From Sphingomonas pituitosa NBRC 102491 (GTDB lineage Bacteria; Pseudomonadota; Alphaproteobacteria; Sphingomonadales; Sphingomonadaceae), in NCBI RefSeq assembly GCF_001598435.1, contig NZ_BCYY01000008.1, forward strand, positions 163,729 through 227,728: 64,000 nucleotides of DNA. The letters are read 5' to 3'. Positions 1 to 9,471 of the stretch are shown piece after piece. The notes under the pieces were generated by a model. That model was given only the letters and a program-made list of their open reading frames with translations, searched no databases and was not told the DNA's origin. Numbering within the stretch: position 1 is the stretch's first letter; each line of letters begins with the position of its first letter. The translations under genes were made by a program, and so were the position numbers.

Positions 1-1741
1 CCACCATGTCGACCGGCGCAGGCTGGAGCGGCTGGCGACGCGCGAAGGCGAGCAACCGCTGCACCAGCGTACTCGCCCGCTCGGCCGAGCGCATCGCGCC
101 GTCGAGCAGCCGGTGCAGCACGGGATCGTCGCCACGCTTTCGCAGGATCAGGTCGAGGCTGCCGATGATCGGCGTGAGCAGGTTGTTGAAGTCGTGCGCG
201 ACGCCGCCCGTCAGCTGGCCCATCGCTTCCATCTTCTGGCTCTGGCGCAGCGCAGCCTCGGTCTCGCGCAGCGCCGCGGTGCGCTCCTCGACGCGCCGCT
301 CCAGCGTCTCGTTCGCGGCGCGCACGTCGGCGAGCAGCCCGGCATTGTCGATCGCGACCGCCGCCTGTGCCGCCAGGCTGCGCGCCAGCGCCTCGTGCCG
401 CGCGGTGAACCGGCCGGGCTGGGGGTGGCCGAACAGCAAGCCGCCCAGCACCGATCGATCGCGGGATACCACCGGTACGCCCAGATAGCTGGCGATCGGC
501 GGATGCCCCGCCGGCATGCCGTGATGGGGAGCGTTCCGGCCATATTCCGGCTCGCGCGTCACGTCGTCCGACCGGATCACCACGTTGTGAAAGATGGGCC
601 GGAGGATGCCGGTCGCCCGGGGGCGTCCCAGCTTCTCGAAGCGGCTGCGGTCCTCGCCGGAGAGCGTGAACAGGTGCAGCCGCTCGCCGCTTTCGTCCAT
701 GACGTTGTGGAAGAAGGCGCCGACGCTCGCCCCGGTCAGCGCCACGCCGGCATCGGTGAGCATCTGCACCAGCCGCTGCAGGTCGTGCTCGGCCGAAAGG
801 GCCGCGCCGACGCGATTGAGCGTCTCCAGCGCATATTGGGCGTTGCGCTCCTCGCTGACGTCCTCGCAGGAAATGGCGATCTGGTGGATCGTCCCGTCCC
901 AGGCATAGACCGGCACCCAGTTCTGCCGCCAGGTGGAGGCACCGTCCGGCCGCCCCCGCGTGGGGCCGGTAATCTCGATCCCGAGCAATGGCTCGCCACC
1001 CAGAACGCGGTACAGCGCTTCCACGACCTGGTCGCCGAGCTCGGGCACGATCTCGCTTACATGGCGGCCGATATGATCGGCCACGGGTATGCCGTTCCAT
1101 TCGGCGAGCTGGCGATTGATGCGGACGTAGCGCAGATCGGTATCGAGCACCGCCAGCCCCACCGGCGAGTTGTCGTACATCACCGCCAGTTCGTCGGCCT
1201 GCTCGCGGGCCAGCGCCTCGCTCGCCCGCAGCGCGGCCTCGCTCTCGCGCAGCCGGCGGTCGGCTTTCACCCGCTCGGTCGTTTCCGACACGATCGACAT
1301 AACCCCGCCGACCGTGCCGTCCTCGTCGCGCACGGGCGACAGCGAGATGTCGAAATAGACGATTTCGCCGAAATCATAGCGTTCGGTGTAAAAGCGTCGG
1401 TCGCGCGCCGAGAGCGTCTTGCCCGTCGCGCGGACATGGGCGAGCATCGGTCCCAGCTCGTCCCAGGTCTCTGCCCAACAGGACTGGGCGGGGCTGCCGA
1501 GCGCGTCCGGATGCTTGTTGCCGATCGTCTGGGCGTAGGCGGGATTGTAGAGTGCGACATAGTCGGGCCCCCAGAACAGCGCGATCTGGGCGTGCGACGG
1601 CAGCATCACCGCAAGCGCGTCGCGCAGGCTCCGCGGCCAGGTCTCCGGCAGGCCCAGCAGCGAAGCGGACCAGTCGCGCGACGCGATCAGCCGGTCCAAC
1701 GGGGTTCCGCCGGATGCCTCGATGCCCGCCGGCGGGCTCAT
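1..1741 (-). CDS. PAS/GAF sensor histidine kinase, cut by the window edge
   Basis: Membrane-segment-free sensor kinase whose C-terminal part lies outside the window; 580 residues are visible. I read two PAS-like segments (about residues 35-150 and 175-290), a GAF-like segment (about 300-455), a short coiled coil, then a HisKA H-box with the phospho-accepting histidine at about residue 516 (VAHDFNNLL). The ATP-binding domain, and any receiver domain, would be off the left edge. The ATG overlaps the TGA of the preceding LOV kinase gene (ATGA), so the two are translationally coupled. Family knowledge: this H-box class autophosphorylates and passes phosphate to a receiver domain. The signal sensed is unknown. 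Confidence 0.85.
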   Translation of the reverse strand, partial: MSPPAGIEASGGTPLDRLIASRDWSASLLGLPETWPRSLRDALAVMLPSHAQIALFWGPDYVALYNPAYAQTIGNKHPDALGSPAQSCWAETWDELGPMLAHVRATGKTLSARDRRFYTERYDFGEIVYFDISLSPVRDEDGTVGGVMSIVSETTERVKADRRLRESEAALRASEALAREQADELAVMYDNSPVGLAVLDTDLRYVRINRQLAEWNGIPVADHIGRHVSEIVPELGDQVVEALYRVLGGEPLLGIEITGPTRGRPDGASTWRQNWVPVYAWDGTIHQIAISCEDVSEERNAQYALETLNRVGAALSAEHDLQRLVQMLTDAGVALTGASVGAFFHNVMDESGERLHLFTLSGEDRSRFEKLGRPRATGILRPIFHNVVIRSDDVTREPEYGRNAPHHGMPAGHPPIASYLGVPVVSRDRSVLGGLLFGHPQPGRFTARHEALARSLAAQAAVAIDNAGLLADVRAANETLERRVEERTAALRETEAALRQSQKMEAMGQLTGGVAHDFNNLLTPIIGSLDLILRKRGDDPVLHRLLDGAMRSAERASTLVQRLLAFARRQPLQPAPVDMV

Positions 1742-3450
1742 CCCTCGGCCGGGACGATAGGGTTGACGTCGCGCCGCGGGCCGGACGTGCGCCGGTCCAG
1801 CGCCGCACGAATCCGGTCCGCCAGTTGCTCGCGGCGATAGGGCTTGCCGATCACGTCGAGATTCGTGCCGCGCGGAATGTCCGCGACCAGATCCTCGTTG
1901 TAGCCGGTGGTCATCAGCACCGGCGTGTCGGGGAAGCGTTCGCGGAACTGCTCGACCAGCTCGAGCCCGCTCATTCCGCCGGGCATGACGATGTCGGTGA
2001 ACAGGAGGTCGATCGTCTCGGTCTTCAGTCGATCGAGCGCCTCCTCGCCGCTGGCAGCCAGCACGACGCGGTAGCCGAGCGCGGCGATCTGCTCCTGCGC
2101 CAGCGCGCGGACGTCGTCGCTGTCCTCGACCAGCAGGATCGTCTCGCTGCCGCCGGACGCGCCCGCGCCGGGTTCGCGCCTGGCAGCGGGCGCAGGGGGC
2201 GGTGCGGCCCCCGCCACGGCGCTGGCGGTCGGAAACAGCATGCGAATCTCGGTCCCCTCGCCCGGCGCGCTGTCGATCTCCAGCCGCCCCAGCGATTGCT
2301 GTACGAAACCATGCACCATCGCAAGGCCCAGGCCGGTACCGCGCTCGGCGCCCTTGGTGGTGAAGAAGGGCTCGGTCGCGCGGCGCCGCACATCCTCCGG
2401 CATGCCGGTGCCTTCGTCGCGGATGGTGAGCACGACGTAGTCGCCCTCGGGCAGCTGGTGCTTGGGCGCGTTGCCGTTCAGCTTCCACAGCTGGGTGGCG
2501 ATGGTGACGGTGCCACCCTTGGGCATGGCGTCGCGTGCATTGAGCAGCACGTTGAGGATCGCCATCTCCAGGTGCGTCGGATCGATCTGCACCGCCGGCA
2601 GCCGCCGCTCGAGCGCGGTGACCAACCGTATCTGCGCGCCGACGGTGTTGTCGAGCAGGTCGCCGAACTCGTGGATCAGCTGGTTCATGTCGACGGTCTT
2701 GGGCTCGAGCCGGGTCTTGCGCGCAAAGGCGAGCAGCTGGCGGGTGAGCTTCGATCCGCGATCGGCGGCGCGCGCGGCGTTGTTGAGCAGGCGCTGGTGC
2801 CGGTCGTCCTCCACCTGACTGGCGACAATGTCGATATTGCCCGACACGACCTGGAGCAGGTTGTTGAAGTCATGCGCCAGCCCGGCGGTGAGCTGGCCGA
2901 TCGCCTCCATCTTCTGCGCTTGGCGGAAAGCCTGTTCGGAGGCGCGCCGGCGCGTCACGTCGAGCTGGCTGGCGAAGAAATAGAGCAGCTCGCCGTCGGG
3001 CCCGAGTACCGGCGCGACGAACACCGCATTCCAGAAGGGCGAGCCGTCGCGGCGATAGTTGAGGATCTCCAGCGCGATCGCTTCCTTGGCCTTCACGGCA
3101 TCGCGAAGCTCCGCCACCGCGTCGCGATCGGTTTCCGTACCCTGCAGGAAGCGGCAGTTGCGGCCGAGGACCTCGTTTTCCTCATAGCCGGTCAGGTCCA
3201 GAAACGCCTTGTTGGCGAAGACGATCGGATTGTCGTCCTGCCGCGGATCGGTGAGGATCATCGGCATCCGCGTCATCTGCAGCGCGGCGAAGAAGACCGT
3301 GCTGCGGTCGCCCAGGCCGGGCGCGCCGATGATCGCGCGCTTCCAATGATGCGTCGGGTGATTGCCCGTGGGACTGTAGGAAGTGGAATCCTTCAAGTCG
3401 CCGGCCGGTTCTCCGGTCGCGGTCGGCTGGTGCTCGTCTTCTGTCTGCAC
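1738..3450 (-). CDS. LOV-domain hybrid histidine kinase with C-terminal receiver
   Basis: Probable blue-light-sensing hybrid kinase of 570 residues. The N-terminal PAS domain carries the LOV signature GRNCRFLQG, with the flavin-adduct cysteine at residue 99. A HisKA H-box follows with His193 (LAHDFNNLL), then an HATPase domain (N box around residue 304, GTGLGL around 371-376). A receiver domain spans about 436-555, with phospho-acceptor Asp486 in LLFTDIVMP. There is no membrane segment. Family knowledge: LOV domains bind FMN and form a light-induced cysteinyl adduct that controls kinase activity. The gene is coupled to the following PAS/GAF kinase by a 4-base overlap, so the pair may form one light-dependent phosphorelay. 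The output is not visible here. Confidence 0.93.
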   Translation of the reverse strand: MQTEDEHQPTATGEPAGDLKDSTSYSPTGNHPTHHWKRAIIGAPGLGDRSTVFFAALQMTRMPMILTDPRQDDNPIVFANKAFLDLTGYEENEVLGRNCRFLQGTETDRDAVAELRDAVKAKEAIALEILNYRRDGSPFWNAVFVAPVLGPDGELLYFFASQLDVTRRRASEQAFRQAQKMEAIGQLTAGLAHDFNNLLQVVSGNIDIVASQVEDDRHQRLLNNAARAADRGSKLTRQLLAFARKTRLEPKTVDMNQLIHEFGDLLDNTVGAQIRLVTALERRLPAVQIDPTHLEMAILNVLLNARDAMPKGGTVTIATQLWKLNGNAPKHQLPEGDYVVLTIRDEGTGMPEDVRRRATEPFFTTKGAERGTGLGLAMVHGFVQQSLGRLEIDSAPGEGTEIRMLFPTASAVAGAAPPPAPAARREPGAGASGGSETILLVEDSDDVRALAQEQIAALGYRVVLAASGEEALDRLKTETIDLLFTDIVMPGGMSGLELVEQFRERFPDTPVLMTTGYNEDLVADIPRGTNLDVIGKPYRREQLADRIRAALDRRTSGPRRDVNPIVPAEG

Positions 3451-3541
3451 GCGCTGCGCTTCCTCATACTTTCAGCAACCCGCCAGACAAATGCGCGAAA
3501 CGCCGTTTCGGTTGCGAACCTTTTGGAAGTGCTTGCAAAAC

Positions 3542-4219
3542 TCAGGCCCTGCGCCACTCCAGTCGCGACCAGCCGCGCGCCGTGGCCAGCTTCGCCAGCG
3601 GGCCGTGCGCGTTCACCGCAAACGCCTCGTCCGCCCATTCGAGCAGCGGCGCGTCGGAAACATGGTCCGAATAGGCGCGGACATAGCAGTTGGCCCGGTG
3701 CAGGCCCTGTGCCGCCAGCCAATTTTCGATCATGTGGAGCTTTACGGGCCCGTAACAGTTCTCGCCTTCGAGTTCGGAGAGAATATGCCCCTGCCCGTCC
3801 CGCTTCGCATTGGTGCCGATCACGTCATCGAAGCCCAGCCGCCTGCCGATCGCCTCAGCATAATAGCGGTGCGACGCGGTCGCCATCACCAGCCGGCAGC
3901 CGGCGGCGCGATCGGCCTCGATCTGCGCCCGAGCGCCCTGCAGCACCCCCTTCCTCAACTCCAGATCGGCAAAGGCCTCGGCCACCGCCGTCATCTCGCC
4001 GGGCGGCAGCGCGCGGCCGAGCAGCAGCCGGTGCGACAGGCGCTTCAGCCCGGCGCGATCGATGCGGCGCGCCGTGTAGGCAAGACCGCCCAGCCCCACC
4101 ACCGGGAACAGCCCCAGCCGCCAAGGCGCGCGCGTTCGCGCGACGTGCAGCAGGAACCGCGTCCAGGTCGGTTTCGCGGTGATGGTCTTGTCCATGTCGT
4201 AGATGGCGAGGCGTTGCAT
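3542..4219 (-). CDS. HAD-IB family phosphatase
   Basis: Soluble HAD-superfamily hydrolase of 225 residues, of the phosphoserine-phosphatase-like IB group. Motif I is DMDKT at residues 8-12, with nucleophile Asp8 and acid Asp10. Motif II is near MATAS, and the motif III/IV region contains SDHVSDAPLL. I chose the ATG at 4219 because motif I normally lies within about ten residues of the N terminus; the longer frame upstream reads into the divergent neighbour. It is transcribed divergently from the Mla-type operon, with 61 bases between the two starts, so both promoters must lie there. The substrate is not deducible, and a phosphomonoesterase acting on a small metabolite or lipid head group is only a guess. 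Confidence 0.85.
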   Translation of the reverse strand: MQRLAIYDMDKTITAKPTWTRFLLHVARTRAPWRLGLFPVVGLGGLAYTARRIDRAGLKRLSHRLLLGRALPPGEMTAVAEAFADLELRKGVLQGARAQIEADRAAGCRLVMATASHRYYAEAIGRRLGFDDVIGTNAKRDGQGHILSELEGENCYGPVKLHMIENWLAAQGLHRANCYVRAYSDHVSDAPLLEWADEAFAVNAHGPLAKLATARGWSRLEWRRA

Positions 4220-4280
4220 TGCGCTCTCTAGCCACGGAGGAACTTGCCGTTCCAGCAAGAATCGCGGAAAGGGGGTTCCG

Positions 4281-5390
4281 ATGAGGGCACCCGCCGACTT
4301 TGAACGGTCCGACGAGAACGGCGAGGCGGTGCTCCGCTTCTCCGGCAATCTTTCGCTTGCCTGCCTGGGCGACCTGCCCGCGCGGCTGGAAACGGTCGAC
4401 GGCCCGATCGCGCGTCTGGACCTCAGCAAGGTCGGCCGGATGGACACGGTCGGCGCCTGGGTCGTCCACCGCTTCGCCCGCGAGCGTGGCGCGGCGATCG
4501 AGGGGCTGGGCGGCGATGAACAGCATCTGCTCGAGCAGGTGGTCGCCGCCGAACACCCGATTCAGCTGCCGCCGCCCCCACCCGGATCCTTCACCCGCGC
4601 GCTGAACGAGATCGGCGGTGCGGTGATCAATTCGGGCAAGACGCTGTACGGTCTGCTCGGCTTCATGGGCGCCACCGTGCTGTCGCTGTGGCACGTCATT
4701 ACCCATCCCCGCCGCTTCCGCTTCAACGCAACGGTGCAGCGGTTCGAAGTGGTCGGCGTCGGCGCGCTCGGCATCATCGCGCTGATGAGCTTCCTGATCG
4801 GCATCGTCATCGCGCAACAGGGATCGGTGCAGCTCCGCCAGTTCGGCGCGGAGATCTACACGATCAACCTGCTCGGTCGAATCACCTTGCGCGAGCTCGG
4901 CATCCTGATGACCGCGATCATGATCGCGGGCCGCTCGGGATCGGCCTTTGCCGCGCAGATCGGCACGATGAAGCTGACCGAAGAGATCGACGCGATGCGC
5001 ACGATCGGCGTCTCGCCGATGGAGGCGCTGGTGCTGCCGCGCGTGTTCGCGGTGGTGTTCATGCTGCCGCTGCTCGGCTTCTACTCCTCGGTCATTTCGA
5101 TCGCCGGCGGCGGCCTGCTGTGCTGGGTGGACCTCGGCATCCCGCCGATCACCTTCATCCAGCGGGTGCGCGAAGTGGTGCCGATCACCGATCTGTGGGT
5201 CGGGCTGGTCAAGGCGCCGGTGTTCGGCGCGATCATCGCCATGGCCGGCTGCTTCCACGGCATGCAGGTGGAAGGCGACGCCGAACAGGTCGGCCAGCGC
5301 ACTACCACCGCGGTGGTGCAGGCGATCTTCCTGGTGATCGTGCTCGACGCCTTCTTCGCGGTGTTCTTCACCAATGTGGGCTGGATATGA
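4281..5390 (+). CDS. MlaE-family lipid transport permease with N-terminal STAS domain
   Basis: Inner-membrane permease of a phospholipid ABC transporter. Residues 1 to about 95 form a STAS-like domain (the role played by separate MlaB in enterobacteria), fused to a MlaE permease with about five or six hydrophobic segments. The conserved region around GRSGSAFAAQIGTM and EEIDAMRTIGVSP is present. The ATG at 4281 has a good ribosome site (AAAGGGGG) and removes 26 poorly coding codons from the longest frame. The next gene starts inside its stop codon (ATGA). Family knowledge: MlaE works with MlaF (ATPase) and MlaD (MCE) to keep outer-membrane lipid asymmetry. No MlaC or MlaA gene lies nearby. Confidence 0.92.
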   Translation: MRAPADFERSDENGEAVLRFSGNLSLACLGDLPARLETVDGPIARLDLSKVGRMDTVGAWVVHRFARERGAAIEGLGGDEQHLLEQVVAAEHPIQLPPPPPGSFTRALNEIGGAVINSGKTLYGLLGFMGATVLSLWHVITHPRRFRFNATVQRFEVVGVGALGIIALMSFLIGIVIAQQGSVQLRQFGAEIYTINLLGRITLRELGILMTAIMIAGRSGSAFAAQIGTMKLTEEIDAMRTIGVSPMEALVLPRVFAVVFMLPLLGFYSSVISIAGGGLLCWVDLGIPPITFIQRVREVVPITDLWVGLVKAPVFGAIIAMAGCFHGMQVEGDAEQVGQRTTTAVVQAIFLVIVLDAFFAVFFTNVGWI

Positions 5391-6202
5391 GCGACGAGAC
5401 CGGCACCACTGAAACCATCATTTGCGTTCGCGGCCTGCGCAACGGCTTTGGCGATCAGCTGGTGCACGACAATCTGGACCTGGACGTGCGTCGCGGGGAA
5501 ATCCTCGGCGTTGTCGGCGGGTCGGGCACCGGCAAATCGGTGCTGATGCGATCGATCATCGGGCTGCAGCCGCCCCTCGACGGCACGGTGGAAGTGTTCG
5601 GCGAGAACACGATCGGCCGCGATGAAACCGAGGCACTGGATATCCGCAAGCGCTGGGGCATCCTGTTCCAGGGCGGTGCGCTGTTCTCGACGCTTACCGT
5701 GTCCGAGAACGTCCAGGTGCCGCTCAAGGAATTCTATCCCGGCCTCGATCCGGCGCTGCTGGAAGAGATTGCCGCCTACAAGGTCGTGATGACCGGCCTG
5801 CCCCCCGATGCGGGGCCCAAATATCCGGCCGAACTTTCGGGCGGCATGAAGAAGCGCGCCGGGCTGGCCCGCGCTCTCGCGCTGGATCCCGAGCTGCTGT
5901 TCCTCGATGAGCCCACCGCCGGGCTCGATCCGATCGGCGCGGCGGCGTTCGACGAACTGACCGCCTCGCTGCAGAAGACGCTTGGCCTCACGGTATTTCT
6001 GATCACCCACGATCTCGACACGCTGTACGCGATCTGCGACCGCGTAGCGGTGCTGGCGGACAAGCGCGTGATCGCGGTGGGCACGATCCCCGAGTTGCTG
6101 GCGTTGGATCATCCGTGGATCCAGGAATATTTCAACGGACCGCGCGGACGCGCTGCGGTCGCGGGCCCGAACCGGCGCGTGCATGAGGATAAGAGGGGCT
6201 GA
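5387..6202 (+). CDS. MlaF-like ABC transporter ATP-binding protein
   Basis: Cytoplasmic ATPase of 271 residues for the adjacent lipid transporter. Walker A (GGSGTGKS), the signature LSGGMKKR and Walker B LLFLDEPTAGLD are all present, followed by the switch histidine in ITHD. LSGGMKKR with a short MlaF-type C-terminal extension separates it from sugar or peptide importers. The start overlaps the permease stop by four bases, and its own stop overlaps the MCE gene start, so the three subunits are translationally coupled. Phospholipid as substrate is inferred from family and operon context only. Confidence 0.93.
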   Translation: MSDETGTTETIICVRGLRNGFGDQLVHDNLDLDVRRGEILGVVGGSGTGKSVLMRSIIGLQPPLDGTVEVFGENTIGRDETEALDIRKRWGILFQGGALFSTLTVSENVQVPLKEFYPGLDPALLEEIAAYKVVMTGLPPDAGPKYPAELSGGMKKRAGLARALALDPELLFLDEPTAGLDPIGAAAFDELTASLQKTLGLTVFLITHDLDTLYAICDRVAVLADKRVIAVGTIPELLALDHPWIQEYFNGPRGRAAVAGPNRRVHEDKRG

Positions 6203-7167
6203 TGGAAACGCGTTCCAATCATGTGCTGGTCGGCGCGGTGGTGCTGATCCTGCTCGCCGTACTCTGCCTGTTCATCGTCTGGCTGTCGCGGCTGGGCGGC
6301 GGCGACGAGCGCCAGTACGACATCTTCTTCAAGCAGTCGGTCGACGGGCTCAGCCCCGGCTCCTCGGTAAGCTTCTCGGGCGTGCCGGCGGGGCAGGTGA
6401 AGGAAATCCAGTTCTGGCGGCCGGATCCCAGCCTGGTGCGCGTGCGCATCAGCGTGCGCCCCGACGTGCCGATCCTCGAAGGCACCAATGCGACGATCCA
6501 GGGCAGCTTCACCGGCCCCAGCACCGTGCAGCTGGACGGCGCGGTGAAGGGCCAGCCGCCGATCGAATGCCCCAAGGACAATCCCCGCGCCGCCTGCCCC
6601 CTGGGCGTGCCGGTGATCCCGACCAAGGCGGGCGGCCTCGGCGCGCTGCTCAGCTCTGCGCCGAAGCTGCTCGAGCGGCTGACCACGTTGACCGAGCGCG
6701 TCTCCGACCTGCTCGACGAGAAGAACCAGGCGTCGATCTCCGGCATCCTCGCCAACACCAACAGGCTGACCAAGTCGCTGGCGGATCGCGGGCCCGAGAT
6801 CGCCGCCACGCTGGCCGAGACGCGGGTCGCGATCCAGCAGGCGGGCATGGCCGCGCAGCAGATCGGCCAGCTCGCCGAGACGACCAACGGCATGATGGCG
6901 AGCGACATCAAGCCGACGATCGCCAACCTCAACGCCACCATCACCTCGGCGCGCAAGAGCGTCGAGACGCTCGATGCGACGATCGGCGATGCCCGGCCGG
7001 GGATCCAGGCCTTCTCGAACAAGACGATGCCCGAAGTCGGCCAGCTCGTGCAGGATCTGCGCGAAATGTCGCTCGCGCTCACCAATGTCGCGCACAAGCT
7101 CGATCAGGGCGGAGCCTCCAGCCTGATCGGGGCGCCTGCGCTGCCCACCTACAAGCCGAAGAAGTGA
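6202..7167 (+). CDS. MCE-family (MlaD-like) lipid-binding protein
   Basis: Periplasmic lipid-binding subunit of 321 residues. It has a short cytoplasmic N terminus, one transmembrane anchor (about residues 8-29), an MCE domain (about 40-115), and a long helical C-terminal part with TxxL/xxIGD-type repeats. Family knowledge: MCE proteins assemble as hexameric rings that pass lipids between membranes. The helical tail is longer than in E. coli MlaD and resembles single-MCE proteins that build a needle. The start codon overlaps the ATPase stop (TGATG). Confidence 0.92.
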   Translation: METRSNHVLVGAVVLILLAVLCLFIVWLSRLGGGDERQYDIFFKQSVDGLSPGSSVSFSGVPAGQVKEIQFWRPDPSLVRVRISVRPDVPILEGTNATIQGSFTGPSTVQLDGAVKGQPPIECPKDNPRAACPLGVPVIPTKAGGLGALLSSAPKLLERLTTLTERVSDLLDEKNQASISGILANTNRLTKSLADRGPEIAATLAETRVAIQQAGMAAQQIGQLAETTNGMMASDIKPTIANLNATITSARKSVETLDATIGDARPGIQAFSNKTMPEVGQLVQDLREMSLALTNVAHKLDQGGASSLIGAPALPTYKPKK

Positions 7168-7175
7168 GGTTCCGG

Positions 7176-7769
7176 ATGAACAAGCCCGCCATCGCCGCGC
7201 TGCTCGCCGCCGTGCCGCTGTCCGGATGCATCTCTTTCGCGGCCAAGCCGCCCGCCTCGCTGCTCACGCTGCAGCCGGCGGCGGTGCTGCCGGCGGGCGA
7301 GGTCCAGCAATCGGGCGCGGTGAAGGCCGTGTCGATCGGCCCGGTCGGCGCGCCGCAGGAACTGGCCACCACCCGCGTGCCGGTCCATTCGGGCCCGGGC
7401 GGCACGACGATCGCCTATGTGAAGGACGCGCAGTGGGTCGAGGGGCCCGCCAGCCTGTTCGCCCGGCTGCTCGCCGACACCGTCGCCGCGCGCACCGGCC
7501 GCATCGTGCTCAGCCGCCGCCAGTCGCTTTCAACCGCGAGCGCGAGCCTGGGCGGCGACCTGCGCAGCTTCGGCGTCGACGCGATCAAGATGGAAGCCGT
7601 GGTCACCTTCGATGCGGCACTCGGCCGCGAAGGCGCCCAGGGCTTCGAACGCCGCCGCTTCGAGGCGCGCGTGCCGGTGACGGCGATCGACACTGCCGCA
7701 ATCGGCCCGGCGCTCAACCAGGCCGCCAATCAGGTCGCCGCAGAGATCGCCGACTGGGTCGGCAAGTAA
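7176..7769 (+). CDS. ABC-type transport auxiliary lipoprotein (PqiC/LptE-like fold)
   Basis: Outer-membrane lipoprotein of 197 residues. The signal peptide ends in the lipobox LSGC with Cys18 as the acylation site. The body fits the ABC-transport auxiliary lipoprotein family found beside MCE systems (PqiC type). It begins eight bases after the MCE gene, within the same operon. Inference: it receives or docks the MCE assembly at the outer membrane. This makes the operon a four-part trans-envelope lipid pathway rather than a strict Mla copy. Confidence 0.85.
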   Translation: MNKPAIAALLAAVPLSGCISFAAKPPASLLTLQPAAVLPAGEVQQSGAVKAVSIGPVGAPQELATTRVPVHSGPGGTTIAYVKDAQWVEGPASLFARLLADTVAARTGRIVLSRRQSLSTASASLGGDLRSFGVDAIKMEAVVTFDAALGREGAQGFERRRFEARVPVTAIDTAAIGPALNQAANQVAAEIADWVGK

Positions 7770-7773
7770 CCGC

Positions 7774-8661
7774 TCAGGGCCGGCGGCGCACCGCTGCCGG
7801 CAGGTCGCAGACGTTGAGCCCGGTCGCAACGGTCGGCGGGGCCGGGTTCTCCCGCAGCGCGAGCATCGCGGCGTAGCGAGGATTGTCGGTCGCGCGCACC
7901 TGGAAGTGCGGGCGCTCGTCCGCCGGCAGCTGGCTGGCGAGCCGCACCCAGACGATGCCGGTCCGCTCGCCCTCGGTTGCATAGACCCCCATTGCCGCGT
8001 CGCTCCGCGGCAAGGCGGATAGGTACTGCATCCCCTCGATGATCCGCCCGACCACGGTATAATTGCGATCGAGCCGCCGCGCCGACTGGCCGATCGGCGT
8101 GAACAGCTCGGATCCGGTGCCGGTGTCGGGCAACTGGTCGCGCGCCACGCCCACCATGCCGTAGCAATGGGTCAGCCAGGCAGACGTGCCGTCGGTGGCG
8201 ATCGGCCAGCCATCGGCGGTGATCCCCGTTGCGCTCGCGTAGGAATCGGGCCTGGACAGGCGCTGCGCGGCGGTGAACGCGCCGATCTCGAACTCCGCCG
8301 CGGGCCGAGCGAGAATCTCGGGCGGGAGCGGCTTCTTCTCGGTGGGATCCCCCCATTGCGCGACCCAGTTCTCCTGGACCCGGTAGACGCTCTCCCCATC
8401 CCACCAGCGCGCGGCGGCGAGCTTGCGGATGTTGTTGACGTGCGCGGGCGCGAACCGCGCGGCCAGGCGGATCGCCACCTGGCGGCCGTTCTTGAGCTGG
8501 ATCAGCAGGATTTCGTCATCGGGAATGTCGCGCCAGTCTTCCGGCGCAGGCTCGGCAGCCGCGGCGCTGGGCCGTGCGGGTGCCGCGGCTTGCGGGACGT
8601 TCTGGGCGGCGAGCGGCGCGGCAGCGAGGGTCGCGGCGAGGACGAGCAGGGTTTTTGCCAT
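7774..8661 (-). CDS. Cyclophilin-type peptidyl-prolyl isomerase, secreted
   Basis: Predicted periplasmic protein of 295 residues. A signal peptide (MAKTLLVLAA... with cleavage after about residue 20, ALAAQ-like) leads into a cyclophilin-type domain that starts with LIQLKNGRQVAIRLA and PAHVNNIRKLA. I chose the ATG at 8661, where the signal peptide begins; the longer frame runs through the tRNA-Ser gene and cannot be real. It converges on the Mla-type operon, with four bases between the stops. The active-site residues of classical cyclophilins are only partly recognisable, so enzyme activity is uncertain. Confidence 0.83.
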   Translation of the reverse strand: MAKTLLVLAATLAAAPLAAQNVPQAAAPARPSAAAAEPAPEDWRDIPDDEILLIQLKNGRQVAIRLAARFAPAHVNNIRKLAAARWWDGESVYRVQENWVAQWGDPTEKKPLPPEILARPAAEFEIGAFTAAQRLSRPDSYASATGITADGWPIATDGTSAWLTHCYGMVGVARDQLPDTGTGSELFTPIGQSARRLDRNYTVVGRIIEGMQYLSALPRSDAAMGVYATEGERTGIVWVRLASQLPADERPHFQVRATDNPRYAAMLALRENPAPPTVATGLNVCDLPAAVRRRP

Positions 8662-8739
8662 GGGAAGAGCTTGGCATGGCAACGGGCGCTTGCCTAGCCG
8701 CCCAAGGAACGGTAGGGCCGCGCCTTCTAGGTATCCTGC

Positions 8740-8830
8740 GGAGCGGTGGCCGAGTGGTCGAAGGCGCTCGCCTGGAAAGTGAGTATACGCCAAAAGCGTA
8801 TCGAGGGTTCGAATCCCTCCCGCTCCGCCA
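8740..8830 (+). tRNA. tRNA-Ser (anticodon GGA)
   Basis: Class II tRNA with a 7-bp acceptor stem (GGAGCGG pairing with CCGCTCC) and a D arm beginning TGGCCGAGTGG. The anticodon stem CTCGC/GTGAG encloses the loop CTGGAAA, with anticodon GGA at 8774-8776. A long variable arm (TATACGC/GCGTAT), the T arm GGGTTCGAATCCC and an encoded CCA end complete it. It reads UCC/UCU serine codons. The glycan locus and IS remnants begin immediately downstream, which fits the common use of tRNA-Ser genes as island boundaries. Confidence 0.97.
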
Positions 8831-8949
8831 AAAATCATTGTTATAATTGGAGAGGCTTGAGGAACGCTCATGTTCCCACCCCCCTTTGCCTCCGCCGTCT
8901 CGCGAGCCGCCGTGCCGATTGGTGGTTCGCCTGACAGGGTACGCTATCA

Positions 8950-9286
8950 TATACCGCGATGAACAACCCCATCGCGCCGTACGGCGGCCGAGTGCCGCCA
9001 ACACGAGATAGGTCTACACCTTGCGCAGGATCTTGCTCGCTTGGCGCGGGCCCGCGGTTCTCGCGCCCCAGGGACTTCATCCTTTCCGCGCCATCGCTCG
9101 GCACGCGCTGCCAACCTCGACTCCCCTCCGCCATTGGTTCAGCGCCTGGCCGGAACAGCCGATCTCCGCCGCGATCGGCACCACCGCGGCCCACCGCGAC
9201 GGATGATCCTTCCCATGTTCCAGCGCCATATGCACCGCACGGGCACGAGCCTCGGGCGCGAACTTGGTCGTCGCCTTGCGCGTCAT
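8950..9286 (-). pseudogene. Decayed IS3-family transposase OrfA remnant
   Basis: Starting at 9286, an open frame reads like the start of an IS3-family OrfA (MTRKATTKFAPEARARAV, then SRWAAVVPIAAEIGC and a helix-turn-helix). The similarity then jumps frame near 9105 (VPSDGAERMKSLGREN) and again near 9050 (RQASKILRKV followed by a stop). At least two frameshifts and one stop are visible, and no intact OrfB follows. The 641 bases between tRNA-Ser and the first glycan gene hold only this remnant. It is a dead fragment marking a past insertion. Confidence 0.75.
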
Positions 9287-9471
9287 GGCCCCTTCCGCTC
9301 AGGCGTCAGGGCTTCCGGCAAAGCCTGCACGGTTCATGCGGCCGACACACGGATTGATTGACGCGCCGCATTTTGATGTGTCATCCGGAAATTCTAGGAG
9401 CGGCTTGTGAAGCGTCCAGCGGCCGAAGCTGCCTTGGTCTAACCGACAGACGCAGACTGGGGATCAAGAAA

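Noticed and set aside
113..4182. Long plus-strand frames of 575 and 876 codons opposite the two kinase genes
   Set aside because: They lie antisense to genes with clear LOV, HisKA and receiver motifs, show no domain of their own, and are Arg/Gln/His-rich as expected for GC-rich shadow frames.
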